From positions 5,890,001 to 5,954,000 of the forward strand of contig OZ059897.1 in NCBI GenBank assembly GCA_964057225.1: a stretch of DNA of 64,000 nucleotides, written 5' to 3'. A program made the translations under genes and the position numbers. Positions 51,729-64,000 of the stretch are shown piece by piece. The notes beneath the pieces were generated by a model that saw only the letters and a program-made list of their open reading frames with translations, did not search any database and was not told where the DNA came from. Origin of the DNA: Auanema rhodensis (Eukaryota; Nematoda; Chromadorea; Rhabditida; Rhabditidae). Within the stretch, counting starts at the first letter, position 1. Every line of letters starts with the position of its first letter.

Positions 51729-51770
51729 TTTATATCTGCTGATAGGCTCCGCCCCTTCGCCCCTCCCCTT
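51729..51770 (-). promoter_or_regulatory. GC box/GGCGGAGC and TATA box of copy 3
   Basis: On the minus strand a GC-rich stretch containing GGGGCGGAGC (GGCGGAGC at 51753-51746) precedes ATATAAAA (TATAAA from 51734). The spacing of 19 bases is close to that in copy 1. This is one of very few GC-rich stretches in the window. Confidence 0.6.
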
Positions 51771-54700
51771 CCGCCGTCCCCCTACTCTGCAAAGAGAAAA
51801 TGACGTCATTTGCCTCTAGAATCATCGCTAAAACGATTCTTGAGGTCAAACGACGATGACGAAGGGTTAAGAGAAGATGAAACAGTCATCCATGTATTGG
51901 TACAAGATCAAATGTTTATGTTTGCTGTAGACTAACTGCAGAAAAACTGTTTTTCCACGTTGTATATACATACTTAGTATATTCAGGTCTCATCAAATTC
52001 ATATTGAAGTTGTGTTAGACTTGTCACTTCGTATCATTGAGATGATAAGAAAGAATGATATATTATGTTCAAAAAATAAAAGTTAAAAGCACAGTCTTCT
52101 ATCTGAATTCCCTTGTTCATTCGTGTATCTGCTGGAATTTTCTGTGGATTTCGATAGAAACGAGATAACTTCCCTCATATTCTAGAGTCTTTCGTAATCT
52201 GTTTGCTAAACTCCCGGACAACAATGCGACAAATGGCTACTCACTTCAAATGTGCGAATTTGTGCGAAAAAACGGAACAAAATTGTCATGTTGTGTTGGC
52301 TGTTGACGGTTTCATCAGACCTCTGTAAGGCACACTTATCATACTAAGCTGCAGGTAGTGGTCAGCTATTAAGCTCGATTCGAGTTGTATTACACACAGG
52401 GTGGTCATACCTGATCATCAGATATCATTGAAAGCTTTGCTGTTATCTCTGCAGTAGTCGTACGACTTATCAGTGCTTCATGAAGCATATTTCATGATAT
52501 AGCGATTGCAACGAATGAGCTATAGCTTTTGCGTCAACTATCATCTCCTGAACATGGAGAGCTGAATGATTTTACAATGTTTCGCCATAATTCGAAACAA
52601 TTGGCGTTGTGATAGCGCTCCAATTCCACCTTGTATGGTCAAGATTATAACAAACAAATAGTTGCAAAACGCACGTGAAAGCTTGATCATCTATATCATT
52701 TGTAGAAAAATAAAATTAATACCGTCTCCTTTTCGTGCAGTCTCAGAGTACAGCATAGCATAGCAGGTGACAGCAACATTAGAAAAATGTTACAAGGTTC
52801 TAATACAAAAAGAAAAAGTAGAAATTTTATATAAAAGGGTAAAATTAATATTTTCTTTTTTGTGAGAGTATATATGATCTTCGAGACTGGTTATACCATC
52901 TATGTGTATATTATGGACAAATTTAGATCTTAAAACAAAAAAAAGTGATCAAGTTGGTTCAAGAAGATGGATTGAACACACGTGCCTCTGTCACTGCACT
53001 TCTAGGGGTGAATTGAAAACTAAGTAGTTTCCCACTTTTATTGATAATCATAGATGAAATTCTTCTTTTCTTTTCTTTTTTCTTTTTCGTGTCTTCTATT
53101 TCCTAGTTTTGCCATGATTTTTCGAATTTTGGAACTGCTCCCGATTCATATATCTTTTGAATGTTTAGACCTCTAAACGAACGTTTTAAACAAGAACCCA
53201 TACTTGATCTTGCCACTTTTTGATCTGACAGCGTATGTGTGATCAGAGACTTTTTCCTGGACGCGGCTGTTATAAGGTTAATGATATAGTTTATGATTGT
53301 CCTCTTGGTAGTTTGTGATATGTGTTTGGCCTGTCTATATGAAGAATATAGAAGAGACGATTGTTATTCATAAATCAGACGGTGTCCTGACAACATATCA
53401 ACGTGGTACATGAATCTCATGTATACAACACCGCTGTCAGAATAAAAAATATGGGGGTAAGACGGATGGAAAGTCGGGGGGGGGGGGGGTTGTCAATATG
53501 ATCATCTGACGTTGAAAAGCTATCAGAAGGCGATGTCATCTCTAGATGTCGTCGTCTTTTTGTGTTCTACCTTTCTTCAGTCATATGGTTCTCTCATTTT
53601 CTGATTTGTTGGGTTTTTGTCACACATATAAAGTGTCATGTTGTTGAATCTAGAAGAGCTGCTACTAATTCTGAACATATGTAGTTTTCAGTACGGGAAA
53701 GACCTCCAAAAAGCAGAACTAATTCACTAATGAAGAGAAAATACACATAATGATGTCATAGTTTCTCAGCAAAAAAATAGTTTTTCTTTCAGGCCATGCT
53801 TTTCTAACATATGTAACGAATGATGATAATGCGAAAAATCGTCAAATGATGAAATGGATGTTCAATTTAAAACATTTCGAATTAGATAGATAGGATGTGA
53901 TTGTGAGACGAAAGCGACTAGATGATCATCGTAAGTTGCAACACATCATGTTAAAGAGCGAAGATGATGACTATGACTATGGCGACGACATCTTTGTGTG
54001 GTCTAGCATCCATCTCATTAATGTGATTTTACCACCTTTCTTGTGTTTTATCCCCTTTTGCGTTAAATTTATTCTTCAATTTGTATTTCGTAGAAAAGGA
54101 GGGATGACGTCCAATTTCGCAATCGGTCTCTCGTTACAACCCGGACAAGAGAGAAAGAGAGAGAACTAAACAGATAGCTGTGACTGTCGCTATCATCTAT
54201 GTACATCGTCATCTTAATCATCATTTCTCATCGTCATCGTCGTCTTAAAATCTCGTCGTTCTTTATCACTTTTGTCTTATTGGTGTAAGCGTCCAAGTTG
54301 TTGTATTCTATCTTGGCCAATTGCAACTGTTTGGCAACATTAGTACAAGAGTCAGAAGTCGATCAAGTTGTACTCAGTTGATCAAATATTAAACATTTTG
54401 CAAACGGTGGTCGTATACCTTGGAAGAAAGGTTTGAAAAGCTGTCCAGTTACATCATGCTTAAGAATATGAATCATTACTGCTCTTATCTGTATATGTAT
54501 ATCAATGGAAACTAGAATGTTGGAATACCAGAACAATCATGATATGTGTGCTTCCTGCTCTGTGTCTGCTCAGCCATGTAGCTTATAATGCTCTTCATAA
54601 AGTAATAAGGAACAATGAAGTAATAAACGAATAGTTCAAATTTTCTCTTGTCATTCTACGTATAAACGGTTTAATTTGCTAATTTATACAATACAAAGCA

Positions 54701-57700
54701 TGCATTTTTCATAAAAATCCTATTTCAACAAGCATATGCTTGTATACACAGACATACAAGCTCTCTGGTTTTCGACCAAAAAGATGCTCTTGTTATTAGT
54801 TATTTATTCAGAAGATTCTTTTTTGAGGATAACCGATTAGAATACATGATGAATTGAGATTTATCAAGAATCATCCATTCTATTCGATCAAAAGTCGAAT
54901 TAGGAATTATCATTATTATCGAAGGATTGAGAAAACCGTGGAAGATGGTAGCTGTCTACTAGTTCAGATAGAAAATGCTTTATCGCAGTTTCAATGGTGT
55001 TGTTTTTCTATTTATTACTTGGAAACTTTCTGAAAAAAAGGAGATGAGAAGATTTGTATTCATTATAAAGATTATCTCAAAGTTTTTATTCTTTTTGAGA
55101 AATATCACAAAAAAAACATTAAGTTTTCAGCAAGAGAGATTCGCCTAATATACGCTCTTTGAATTATGGACTTTATCTATCGTAAGACGCTTGACCTTTA
55201 CAAAAGAAAATCTCTTCTAAAACTCAGCATTTAAGAGAAAAAGCAGAGAAGATGGAGTTCTTGTAATTTGCTTTCTTCATTGTTTGCACAAACAATAAAA
55301 AAAAAGAAAAAAATAATTCCTGAAGAAAAGAAGATAAAAGAATATCTGCGGAGAAGAAGGAAGAAATAGTATGATGAGAGTAAACTATTGAATAATAAGG
55401 AAACAGTTCCAGACATATTCGTAACAATTGTTCCAAAAAAGAAAAAAAATAACAAAAAGGAGGGAGGAAGGGACTTGTACAGGAGATGGCTGAAAATCAG
55501 TAGTATGAAGCTTCACATAGTTTATAGGATCACATCTTGTTGATCAAATGGACAATAGGGTCAAAATCAATTAGTTTTCAACTTTTTGTTGATTTTTTGA
55601 AAACATAAAGGATATTCGAACATATATCTCTCATCTAATGCTTATGTTTGAAATTTTGCCAAGGTTGTATGTCAAGTTGACAAGAAAAAGTGATTGTGTT
55701 TGTTCTCGTCTCCGAACACATTCCACATCATAGTCATGATTTTCATCTGAGAAGTTTATTTGATGTTGACCATTCTAAACAAAATAAAATGAAAAAATGT
55801 GGAAAAAATACAAAGAATAAGGTTATTTATTTGTCTTAAGTATAACATATGTACTGTTTGCGGGGGAGTGAAAGGGAAGCAGCTCGTTTATTCAATTTCT
55901 CAAACGCTTTCTTTTCAATTCTCCAGATTACGTGTGAGCAGAGGCACACGATGGCTTTCTTTTGCAACGCTAAAACACAACACATCATCACCCGTCTATA
56001 TTTGTATTTTGTTAGTTTGTTGTTGAGATACCTATTATCTGACATATTTTGAGAAAAACGAAGAATGGGGACAATGAGACTGGAAAACTAGCAAAAAAGA
56101 AATCCGATTAATGATATGAGCACAAATAAAATAGTTATCTGGAACATGGAGTCATCACATAGTTAACTCTTAACTATTTGCTAGTATATATGATCAAAGT
56201 ACAGAGCTGAATCTTCACATATTAAGACTATCAAATAGTTTTCAAACAAGAAAGTGGCGCATTCCTTGAGAAATAATGCTTCTTATGGACCTGCAAAAGG
56301 ATAGTATATGGTGGTGAGAATTGAATATGAGCTGTTTTCAAGTGGACTTTCTACTTTTCACATTGTTTGATCATCTTATTCATCGTGTTCGTCAAATTTT
56401 CAATTTTAGCCGAGCATAATACAAAGATTGACTATAAAGTGGTATCCGAATGTTCCGTGATATATGAGAAATGAGTTTGATGGTTTGATGCAGTAATATC
56501 TGAAGATGCTGACGACACAGACTTCATCAGTCATGCAAGAATGAATGTATAGAAGTAGTTCGCGTACTATATACTGCCCATTCATATGTACTAATTCTTG
56601 AATCGCATTCGTGTGACATCAGCAGAATTTTTGTCTGTGTTATCAGAAACCATATGCACATCGCCTGTTCAGTAATAGAATGAGGAGTATCCGTTTTCAT
56701 CTCAACATCCTATGCTCGTCGTCATCAGCATCGTTAATCAGTCTGTGACATTGAAATATTTGATATCTCCAGGAAAAAGTTGGTAGAAGAGGGATGATTA
56801 GCATCTGCATCTGCATCCGTCATCTGATGATTATGCTACGTTGTTCAAGCAACGTGTCACCTATAAATCTCGTCATCAAGATATAGCTGTATTAACTAAA
56901 ACGGATAAGCATGACGGAAATTGTCAAATGAAACTTTTTGCAGATCCTTAACTATTCTATTAAAATTTTTGAATTCAGAAAAAAAAGGAAACAATTCTAG
57001 AACGGGAGTGTGGGCAAGGGGAATGAAAGAAGTGGGAAAATTCTAAACTCTTAGAGAAGGACTAGAGGGAAAGAGAATACATCTGATCTATCGTATAATT
57101 ATAATCAATTTCTGTAGTATTATGAAACTTGTTTTGAATAATAAGTTTAAGAAAAGATATATAGTAACTATACACTCTACACGTAGATTGGACTTAACAT
57201 GACAAAGATTCTCTGATCTGATGGATTTATCAGTCATAATTACATAGCATCTTCATAGCCTATTATAAATAGTATAAAATTTATAAAATATATAAATATT
57301 CTTATAGTTTAGTTGGTTTTTATAGTTATATGAAGATCTTTGTACATCTCTTGTTATATCTTTTATGATCATGCACATAGATGTACTGTTTCTCAATCGA
57401 CTCATCTGTCTTATCTTGTGTGTCGTCTTAAGCTGATACGACATGCTTAAATAGATACATGTGCATGTTCCTTCTTCTATTTCTTCAGATTTGAGATTAT
57501 ACTTCTACTTCTTCTAGAATTCCATTAGATTACATTTAATAAAAAAGAAAATTTATTATAAAAGATTATCATTATATCTTTAAAAAAATATTTTTTATAA
57601 TAACAATATCAGACAATTCTTACACAAAAAAATCACAGAAAATTACTATTATATTCAAGTATAAAATGAATTTTATTCAAAATAAATGATTAATTTTACA

Positions 57701-58730
57701 AATAATTAATAATATTTGATATCAAAATATCAAAATAAATATTATGGGATCCAATAAATCATCAAACTTCACTAGACAATAAAGATTAAAATCTCTTTTT
57801 TTTCATAAATATATGTGGAAAATATTTTCTTTTCTTTGAATAAGTTAAAAATATCTTTTTTTTCTTGATTTGAACTGTTTTTCTTACGAAAAATGATATT
57901 ATTTCATTCATAATATACTCAATATGCTGTGTTATCAATTCCATTTTATGGAACATTGAGCTATACATCTTTGTGAAAAATCAAAAAAAAAAACTTTCTG
58001 AGAATATAAAATGGTTAATATTCCATATATCTTATATGGAATATACATATATATAATATTATAAATATATATTATATAATACAATAGAAAAGGAATGGAA
58101 GATATAACCTTGAAAGTACTTTTGAATGAAAAGTATAAGCAGAAACTTTTTTATTTTTTGGATCAGATCAGACCTCTAAACTCGTTTTGTATCAAGTTGT
58201 AAGAAACATATCATATAAATAATATAAGAAAATAATATAAATTATGTATTAAATGAAGATTTAATACAAAAAAAATATTTTTATAACAACAACAATAACA
58301 ATTATTCGAAATCAATTAATATTATTATTTATGTATTTATATAATAATTATGTAATTATACTAAGATTATAAACAAAAAACTGATAAACGAATGATTAAA
58401 GACACGTCGTCGTAATGAATTGATGTCTGATTCTTAGATTCTTGTGTGAGAATCAAAGGATGATGTAAGACGAAAAAGAACCTTATCGATGGTCTCATCG
58501 TTCGTTCACTTTTCCTCAGAGAAATCTGTTCGAACCGTCTCCCTTTCATTCACTCTCACACGTTCTCATTATCTTTGTTCTTTACGTTGAAATATACTTC
58601 AATATCAGTAGCAAATAGAAAAGTCAATAAAAGTTTGATGATTCATTTCAATATCAGCAACGAATTGTGATTTTTCACGTTAATTTTGCAACCTTAGCAA
58701 CTTCTGCATCACTTTTTTCATCTTTTCTCT
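51771..58730. other. less AT-rich intergenic stretch without a supported gene
   Basis: Base composition is more balanced than elsewhere and GA tracts are short. A fourteen-G run lies at 53476-53489. Short protein-like frames occur at 52224-52328 and about 52510-52610 but are interrupted by stops and lack splice sites. AT-rich palindromes lie at 57500-58100. Confidence 0.4.
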
Positions 58731-58791
58731 TCTCTGCAGAGAAAATACACACAGACGCATATGTACATATACCGAATGACATGAAGAAAAG

Positions 58792-59058
58792 ATGAAAAGG
58801 TTGACATCGAAGAAATACCGAAAATTGCGGAAAGATGACGAAGATCACCAGAACTCGCATATCAACAACAAGCTCCGAAAATTAATAATTCTATGCAGTT
58901 GCAAAGTCTCGATTTCTGATATTGTTGATGTTAGACCAGGAAGAGCAAAGACAACAATGACCACACTTGGTCAATTTTTGATTTGTTTACCTTGCTGTCT
59001 CATTTCATGTTTTTTTCTTTTTTCGCTATTCTTCTTCTTATTTTTGCTATTGGAGTAG
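58792..59058 (+). CDS. putative small tail-anchored protein (88 aa)
   Basis: ATG at 58792 to TAG, 88 codons. A strongly charged N-terminal part (KRLTSKKYRKLRKDDEDH) is followed by a hydrophobic C-terminal stretch from about residue 60 (LGQFLICLPCCLISCFFLFS onward). This is the layout of a tail-anchored membrane protein. TCTTCTCTGCAG (58726-58739) is a good acceptor about 50 bases upstream and could receive a spliced leader. Three short out-of-frame or early-terminating ATGs lie between it and the main ATG. AATAAA follows at 59156-59161, about 100 bases after the stop. No family is recognised. The Phe/Leu-rich tail could be a by-product of T-rich DNA, so this stays tentative. Confidence 0.4.
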   Translation: MKRLTSKKYRKLRKDDEDHQNSHINNKLRKLIILCSCKVSISDIVDVRPGRAKTTMTTLGQFLICLPCCLISCFFLFSLFFFLFLLLE

Positions 59059-59161
59059 TGAAAAGTAGAACGAACTCATATACATACTGCAAGATATAGA
59101 TGAATGAGTCATAAAAACAAACAAAAACTATGAGGGAAATTAGATTGAAACAGCTAATAAA

Positions 59162-61758
59162 CGTGATGCGATTAGTAACTTTGCATTAAGTTTTTCGACC
59201 AATTTCCGTCCACTGTAATGTTTTTTTTTTCAAAAAAAAAAATGCGGTACAAGGGATCTATAAGTATGTTTGTTTATTATTTTTATTATAATATCATTAT
59301 AATATAAGGCGATTCATTTAGTTTTGCAGTCTCAGTTATTGAAAGGTTTCTTTAGGGTGAAAGAACGTTCATAAATTCCTTTATAGTCTACTGATAACTC
59401 AAAGAACATTCAAAAGTTAAAATAATACATGAAGAAGGAATATTTTGAACAGCTTACGTATCAATATTGATAAGTTATCCATGATTCTTGTGAACTAATA
59501 GCAAGACAATCATCGAATGTACAAAGATTCACAGAAACAGAAGATAGTTTGATGAGATTTATGCATGAAAATCTGTATCAATCCGATTTTATTGTTGATT
59601 TAGTTGTGAGAAAACCATAATATGAAATTATAATAACTGATTCACTCTCTAAATCTGTTTTTCTTAAAAGTCTTTTGAGAATCTTTTGTTCATTTTTTAA
59701 ATGAAAGTGCATTATTACATTCAAATCAAGACAAGTTATGAAGATTAAAGGATATAATTTCAATTTGCAAGAAACTTTTGATCAAAAAATGTTATTTCAA
59801 CGAAATAAAATATCTTTTTCTGTTTCTTTTATCAGAATTTTCATTACCTAGTCAATAAGAATTTATTTAATTCTATTAATAAACACATGCAAATTCTGGA
59901 AAGCAGAAATAACATGTTCATCATCATCGTTAACTCAAAGGAAAATGCAAAAATTTATGAAAAATTATTTTTCTTAATTGTAAAATTACTATTCAGCTGA
60001 TATGTTTTTCATGTTATATGTATTTGATGTATGTACTAGCCTGAAATGAAATTTGTTGAGAAATAACTTGAAAATCTAAAAAAAGCCACGAGGCTTTAGT
60101 AGCTAAGAGAACGGGAGAGTGAGAGAGAGTGAAAGAGAGAATAATTGAATGTAATCTATACATACCTCAAAATATCCTCAGAGATTACTCATTTTCCTCC
60201 CTAATTTGTGTGTTTATCTTTCAAATGTATAATATAGATGTCAGCAAACACTTAGTCATGTTTGTTTGAACTCAATTCATCATTTCAAATGAGAAAAAAA
60301 CTGATTTCCGAGATCAACAGTTCATATAGTCAATGACTATTCTTCTTTTCCTTACGAACCATCAAAGACAAGTTGTAATTTCAGCTAATTGCATACGTCC
60401 GGTCATGATGACGATTCAGCCATTGCCATCTTGAGGTAATAGCATTGGCGTATTTGCCAACGTTGACTCAACTCAACTCAAATCGGAACAGTTTTGAACT
60501 ATAAAGTCAGTCACATTACGATACTTTCATGAAAGTTAATGAGAATTTGTTGTGTCGTCATCATCATTTCTGTCTTTATAGGTTGAATGTACGTTGCTAA
60601 TTCGAATAAGTAACATTTAACTTACTTAGTACCACTCTGTGACGTAGGTAAGTAATTTGTTGTTTCATTTTTTACAAATGTCTCCTTATTTAACTTAACT
60701 TTTCATATATTTTGAGGTGAAAGAGGGAATAGCATATGCGTAGGTGTTGAGAACGAAATATTAAAAAGGATAAAAGAACCGTTCAAATCAGTACCATGTA
60801 ATGATGATGAGTAATAAGAAAAACATAAAATGTTTATTATTAAATTCAAATTCAAGAGAATTTTTATAAACTGGCTTCTCATGTTTCGAAGAAAAAAAAA
60901 GAAGAAAAATTGCTGTTTATTGGCAACTATCGACAACTATAACTTCATACATGTGTCATCATTTCTTTTAAAATTTTGTTATGTTTTCTCATAAGTTGTC
61001 ATCGTCATCGTCATCATCATCATCATGATCAGCAGCAAGCATCAGCATTCTCATTAGCATCAGAATCAGCGTGAATTGTCTTTGCAACATATAGAAAATG
61101 ATTTATCATTACTCATAAAGAACTTCAAGTCATAACGTTATTCGGTTTATGAACAAGAATACATAGGTAATCAATCGCTTTTTTTTTCTTGAAAATATTC
61201 AAAACATATTCTGAATGAAAAATTAGTTTTGTACCTGACAATTCGTATTGAAAACAGGCTATTGGAGTATTTATATCTTCAAATTTGCAACATAGTTTCT
61301 TTCAATCACATGAAATATCATAAGAAGGACTCAGAAGAAGAAGACTGAAGAGAGGACATTTCAACTAAGTTTGTACGGTGTTCCATACATATTTCTGTTC
61401 TAAAATAGTATATGAAAGCTGTTTCTTCATAACCTTGATTTCTCCTCAATCAGATTATCTCAGTTGGATATCTTTTCGTCGTTTTCGTTTTTCAAACTTT
61501 TCACGTAAAGCTCTATAAATATCGAATGTTGTTCCATTTTGACTAAGCATATACATGTGCTGATGTTACTTATTCAAATTATGATGACGACACGATGAGG
61601 ATGAAGAAGTCAGAGATCAAGTAATCATACGAACTAACTCATTGTTCGTATTTATCAATATTATCTTCACAATAGGATTTGTTATCCATTTCGTTGATCA
61701 TTCTAATTTTAACTTATATATACATAATATAATAGTAAAAAACATATTTTACATCTCA
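59162..61758. other. AT-rich intergenic DNA upstream of the right-end gene
   Basis: No supported gene. It holds a short GA tract near 60115 and TCATCG/TCATCA repeats at 60995-61030. Confidence 0.45.
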
Positions 61759-61765
61759 TTTTCAG
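61759..61765 (+). promoter_or_regulatory. probable trans-splice acceptor of the right-end gene
   Basis: A pyrimidine-rich CTCATTTTCAG ends six bases before the ATG at 61772. There is no open frame upstream of it, so it is a likely spliced-leader site rather than a cis intron. Confidence 0.5.
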
Positions 61766-61771
61766 TTATAT

Positions 61772-64000
61772 ATGGCTAAGATGTTACTAAAGCTTTCGTT
61801 ACTTCTCATTTCTATTGCTTATGTGCAATCGTTTTTGTGGAATGTACTAGGTGAGTATGGAAAAACCATTGAAACTACTGATATCTAATTCCATAATACT
61901 AATTCCCAGATTAGATATTGTTTTATTTTTCAAAAACTTGGACACGCGTACAAGCTAAATCCTCAAAGTCAGCTCATTGCAGGGTGTCCATGGTGTTCAG
62001 CTCCTCTAAGTACAAGTTCAATGTACACTCCATACATGGCTTATCAAGCTTATCCATCAGCAATAATTATTAATTCACAGCCGCCGTCACAACCAGTAAT
62101 CACCACTTATCGTCAGCCTATCAGGTTAGTTGAAGAATTTATGATTATTATTAAGAAAATAAAAATATTTTGAAAATAATAATAAAAGAGAAAGAGAGAG
62201 GGCGAGAGAGAGAGGGAAAGAGAGAAGATTGTACAAAAGAATACTTTATCATGATAAGGGATTCGGAGAAAAAGACCAAAAAGCACTTTTTCGAACAAAC
62301 GAACATAAAATCAAAAGATTTATGAGTGCTTTGAAATTGAGAAAAAAAAGAGAATGAAAGAGATATATATAACATAAAATAAAACTAAAATTTCAATATG
62401 TTCAAGAAATTTTACAAAAATTTGTTCATTTTCATTGGTATTGCATCATATTTCAGTTATCGGGTGGTGCAACCTTCCTACAGCTATATTTCACCATCAA
62501 CATCCGCATCTGCTTCATACCAATCACCATACTATCAAAGTTTGTTAACAATAAAAAGCTAATGTTATAGCTTTGGAAAAGAATTTGAATGTGTGGGAGT
62601 TAGCGAAATGATTATCATGAATAGAGAGAGAGAGAAAGATAGATAGAAGGGACTAAAAGAAAGAAATGTACACGTGACATCAACGAGGGCCCAACTTCAA
62701 CATCTAGAAGATTTTACTTGTAATACGTTAGTTTGATATGTTTATTCAGATAATTATCAACCGTATTATCACCAACCAGCTAGATCCCCATATAAGATGA
62801 GTTATCAAGAATTAGCCAAACGATATGAAAGTACTTCTGCTATATCTAATCCTAATACAGCTGGCTATCAGACATCTCCATATGGTTTCTACATGCAATC
62901 TAATTTTTTTGTTTCATTTTTCTATTTAAGATTCTCAGTATAGTGTGCAATCTCAAAATCCGGATAATGGTATGGGATTGATTACACATGCGCCCTTAGG
63001 CAAGCTTTTCCCAGTGAATATTTCTTAGAAAAGTACATGGTGATTTTCAGCCAGAGCTCGAAATAATCTCAAAAATGAGCCAACTCAGAGAGAATTACAG
63101 CTATTGGAAAGAAGTATGTTTGTAGAAAAAAAAAGTTCAAAAATTAAACATTCATACAACTTTAGTGTCTAAGCAGCATCACCTAGAAATGGAAAAAGCT
63201 TCAAGAGCTGGGACATCTGAGGACGAGCATGCTTCCAAAGACAAATTATTAACAACTCCTGATTTTGAAGAACGTATTTTTCACTAATTTATACATATAT
63301 AGTTATATATTTTGAAATATATTATTATGGAGACAGAAAAAAAAATATTTATCATACCATTATCAGGATCATTGATAATTGCACGTACTATAGATTTTGA
63401 AATAGTCAAGCCATCTATCGCTCGATCAAAATGAACTGAGTAGATTTAGAGAGAACGAGAAGTATACCTTTACAACTATCTCACTAGACTACTAGTTTTT
63501 TTTTGATTTCAATTTTGATTTCAATATATTCGATAGAAATGCAGCGGAAACCAAAGAATTTTCAGAAAAATTCTATTTTTTTTAGAAGATAAAGAGGAAA
63601 AACATAGTAATCTGAAAGCAGATAATTCAGATTTGTAAGGGTTTTTTTGAAAAAAAAAATATTTTTCAGGGTTCAGATTCTGATCCAAAGGAAGATGATC
63701 ATAAAATCAAAAAAACAGAAAGTTCATCCGCAACAAATGAAATGAAACAGGCGAAATCTAAAAATGTACTCAATTTACCCTTTTAAGTTTTAAAAAACTT
63801 TTTTTTTAATTTGAAATAACATTTTTTTATCAAATATTTTATTTTTTTTCTGAACAAAAATTATGAAAACTGGAATGAAATTGTTGTGCCCTTAACTATA
63901 TGTTTCAGATTGATGATCTTGATATAGATTTGGACTATCCAGAGAAAGGAGGGTTAGTTATAGATATACATACTCTATATGTACTTTAATAGATCTTTCA
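61772..64000 (+). CDS. secreted Tyr/Gln/Ser/Pro-rich protein, 5' part (continues past the window)
   Basis: Exons: 61772-61850, 61983-62124, 62457-62539, 62750-62884, 62931-62969 (or 62999), 63051-63113, 63166-63273, 63586-63634, 63670-63765 and 63909-63952. The first eight join in phase. Residues 1 to about 19 are a signal peptide (MAKMLLKLSLLLISIAYVQS). Residues 27 to about 150 are rich in Tyr, Gln, Ser and Pro (for example YQNNYQPYYHQPARSPY), as in nematode structural or secreted matrix proteins. The rest is charged and acidic (ELAKRYE, RELQLLER, KEEKH, DSDPKEDDHK). No known domain is recognised. Two oddities: exon 5 can end at a GT or a GC donor, both in phase 1; and exon 8 ends in phase 2 while exon 9 is only convincing in phase 0. 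Exons 9 and 10 agree with each other. The overall gene is well supported, but the exon 8-9 join is not. Confidence 0.75.
62190..62225 (+). repeat. short interrupted GA tract in intron 2 of the right-end gene
   Basis: GAGA/GGGA units within the intron between 62125 and 62456. Confidence 0.85.

Noticed and set aside
55799-56052. three overlapping frames of 67 to 75 codons
   Set aside because: Two strands and two frames are open over the same bases with no codon or splice evidence favouring one.

Overview
This window looks like nematode nuclear DNA. It is AT-rich, with short introns ending in the nematode-type acceptor TTTTCAG, a cuticle collagen gene written almost entirely in GGA and CCA codons, and a likely spliced-leader acceptor just before a start codon. 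The features fit a rhabditid (chromadorean) nematode; I cannot name a species. Genes are sparse. Most of the window is intron or intergenic DNA filled with long (GA)n/(CT)n microsatellites, AT-rich tracts and runs of eight to fourteen G or C.

Left third, minus strand (about 2.7 to 15.1 kb, possibly to 17.3 kb): a long-intron gene whose exons can be joined in phase. It ends, within the window, in a clear GoLoco motif, a binding site for Gi/o alpha-GDP. A motif this near the N-terminus, with a sequence like that of Rap1GAP, suggests a RapGAP family member, but the catalytic domain would lie beyond the left edge. Two 5' ends are visible: a distal set of small exons at 15.1, 12.6 and 12.3 kb, and an alternative first exon at 8.6 kb. 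Both enter the common exon at 2.9 kb in the same phase.

Centre (28.0 to 29.2 kb, minus): a complete four-exon cuticle collagen gene with a TATA box and a poly(A) signal. Around it are long gene-poor stretches, a 51-bp tandem repeat carrying CACGTG palindromes (34.1 kb) and a few small open frames of uncertain status.

40 to 52 kb: three short genes, two on plus and one on minus, that share an N-terminus of the form M-[VI]-H-I-[ST]-[WY]-S-T-x-A-D-L-Q. I do not recognise the family. Two copies also share a GGCGGAG element 19-21 bp upstream of a TATA box, and both have further open segments downstream in other frames. This is the best candidate here for something undescribed.

Right end (61.8 to 64.0 kb, plus): the first ten exons of a secreted Tyr/Gln/Ser/Pro-rich protein with an acidic, charged C-terminal half. 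It runs to, and probably past, the window edge, and has one unexplained reading-frame mismatch at an exon junction.
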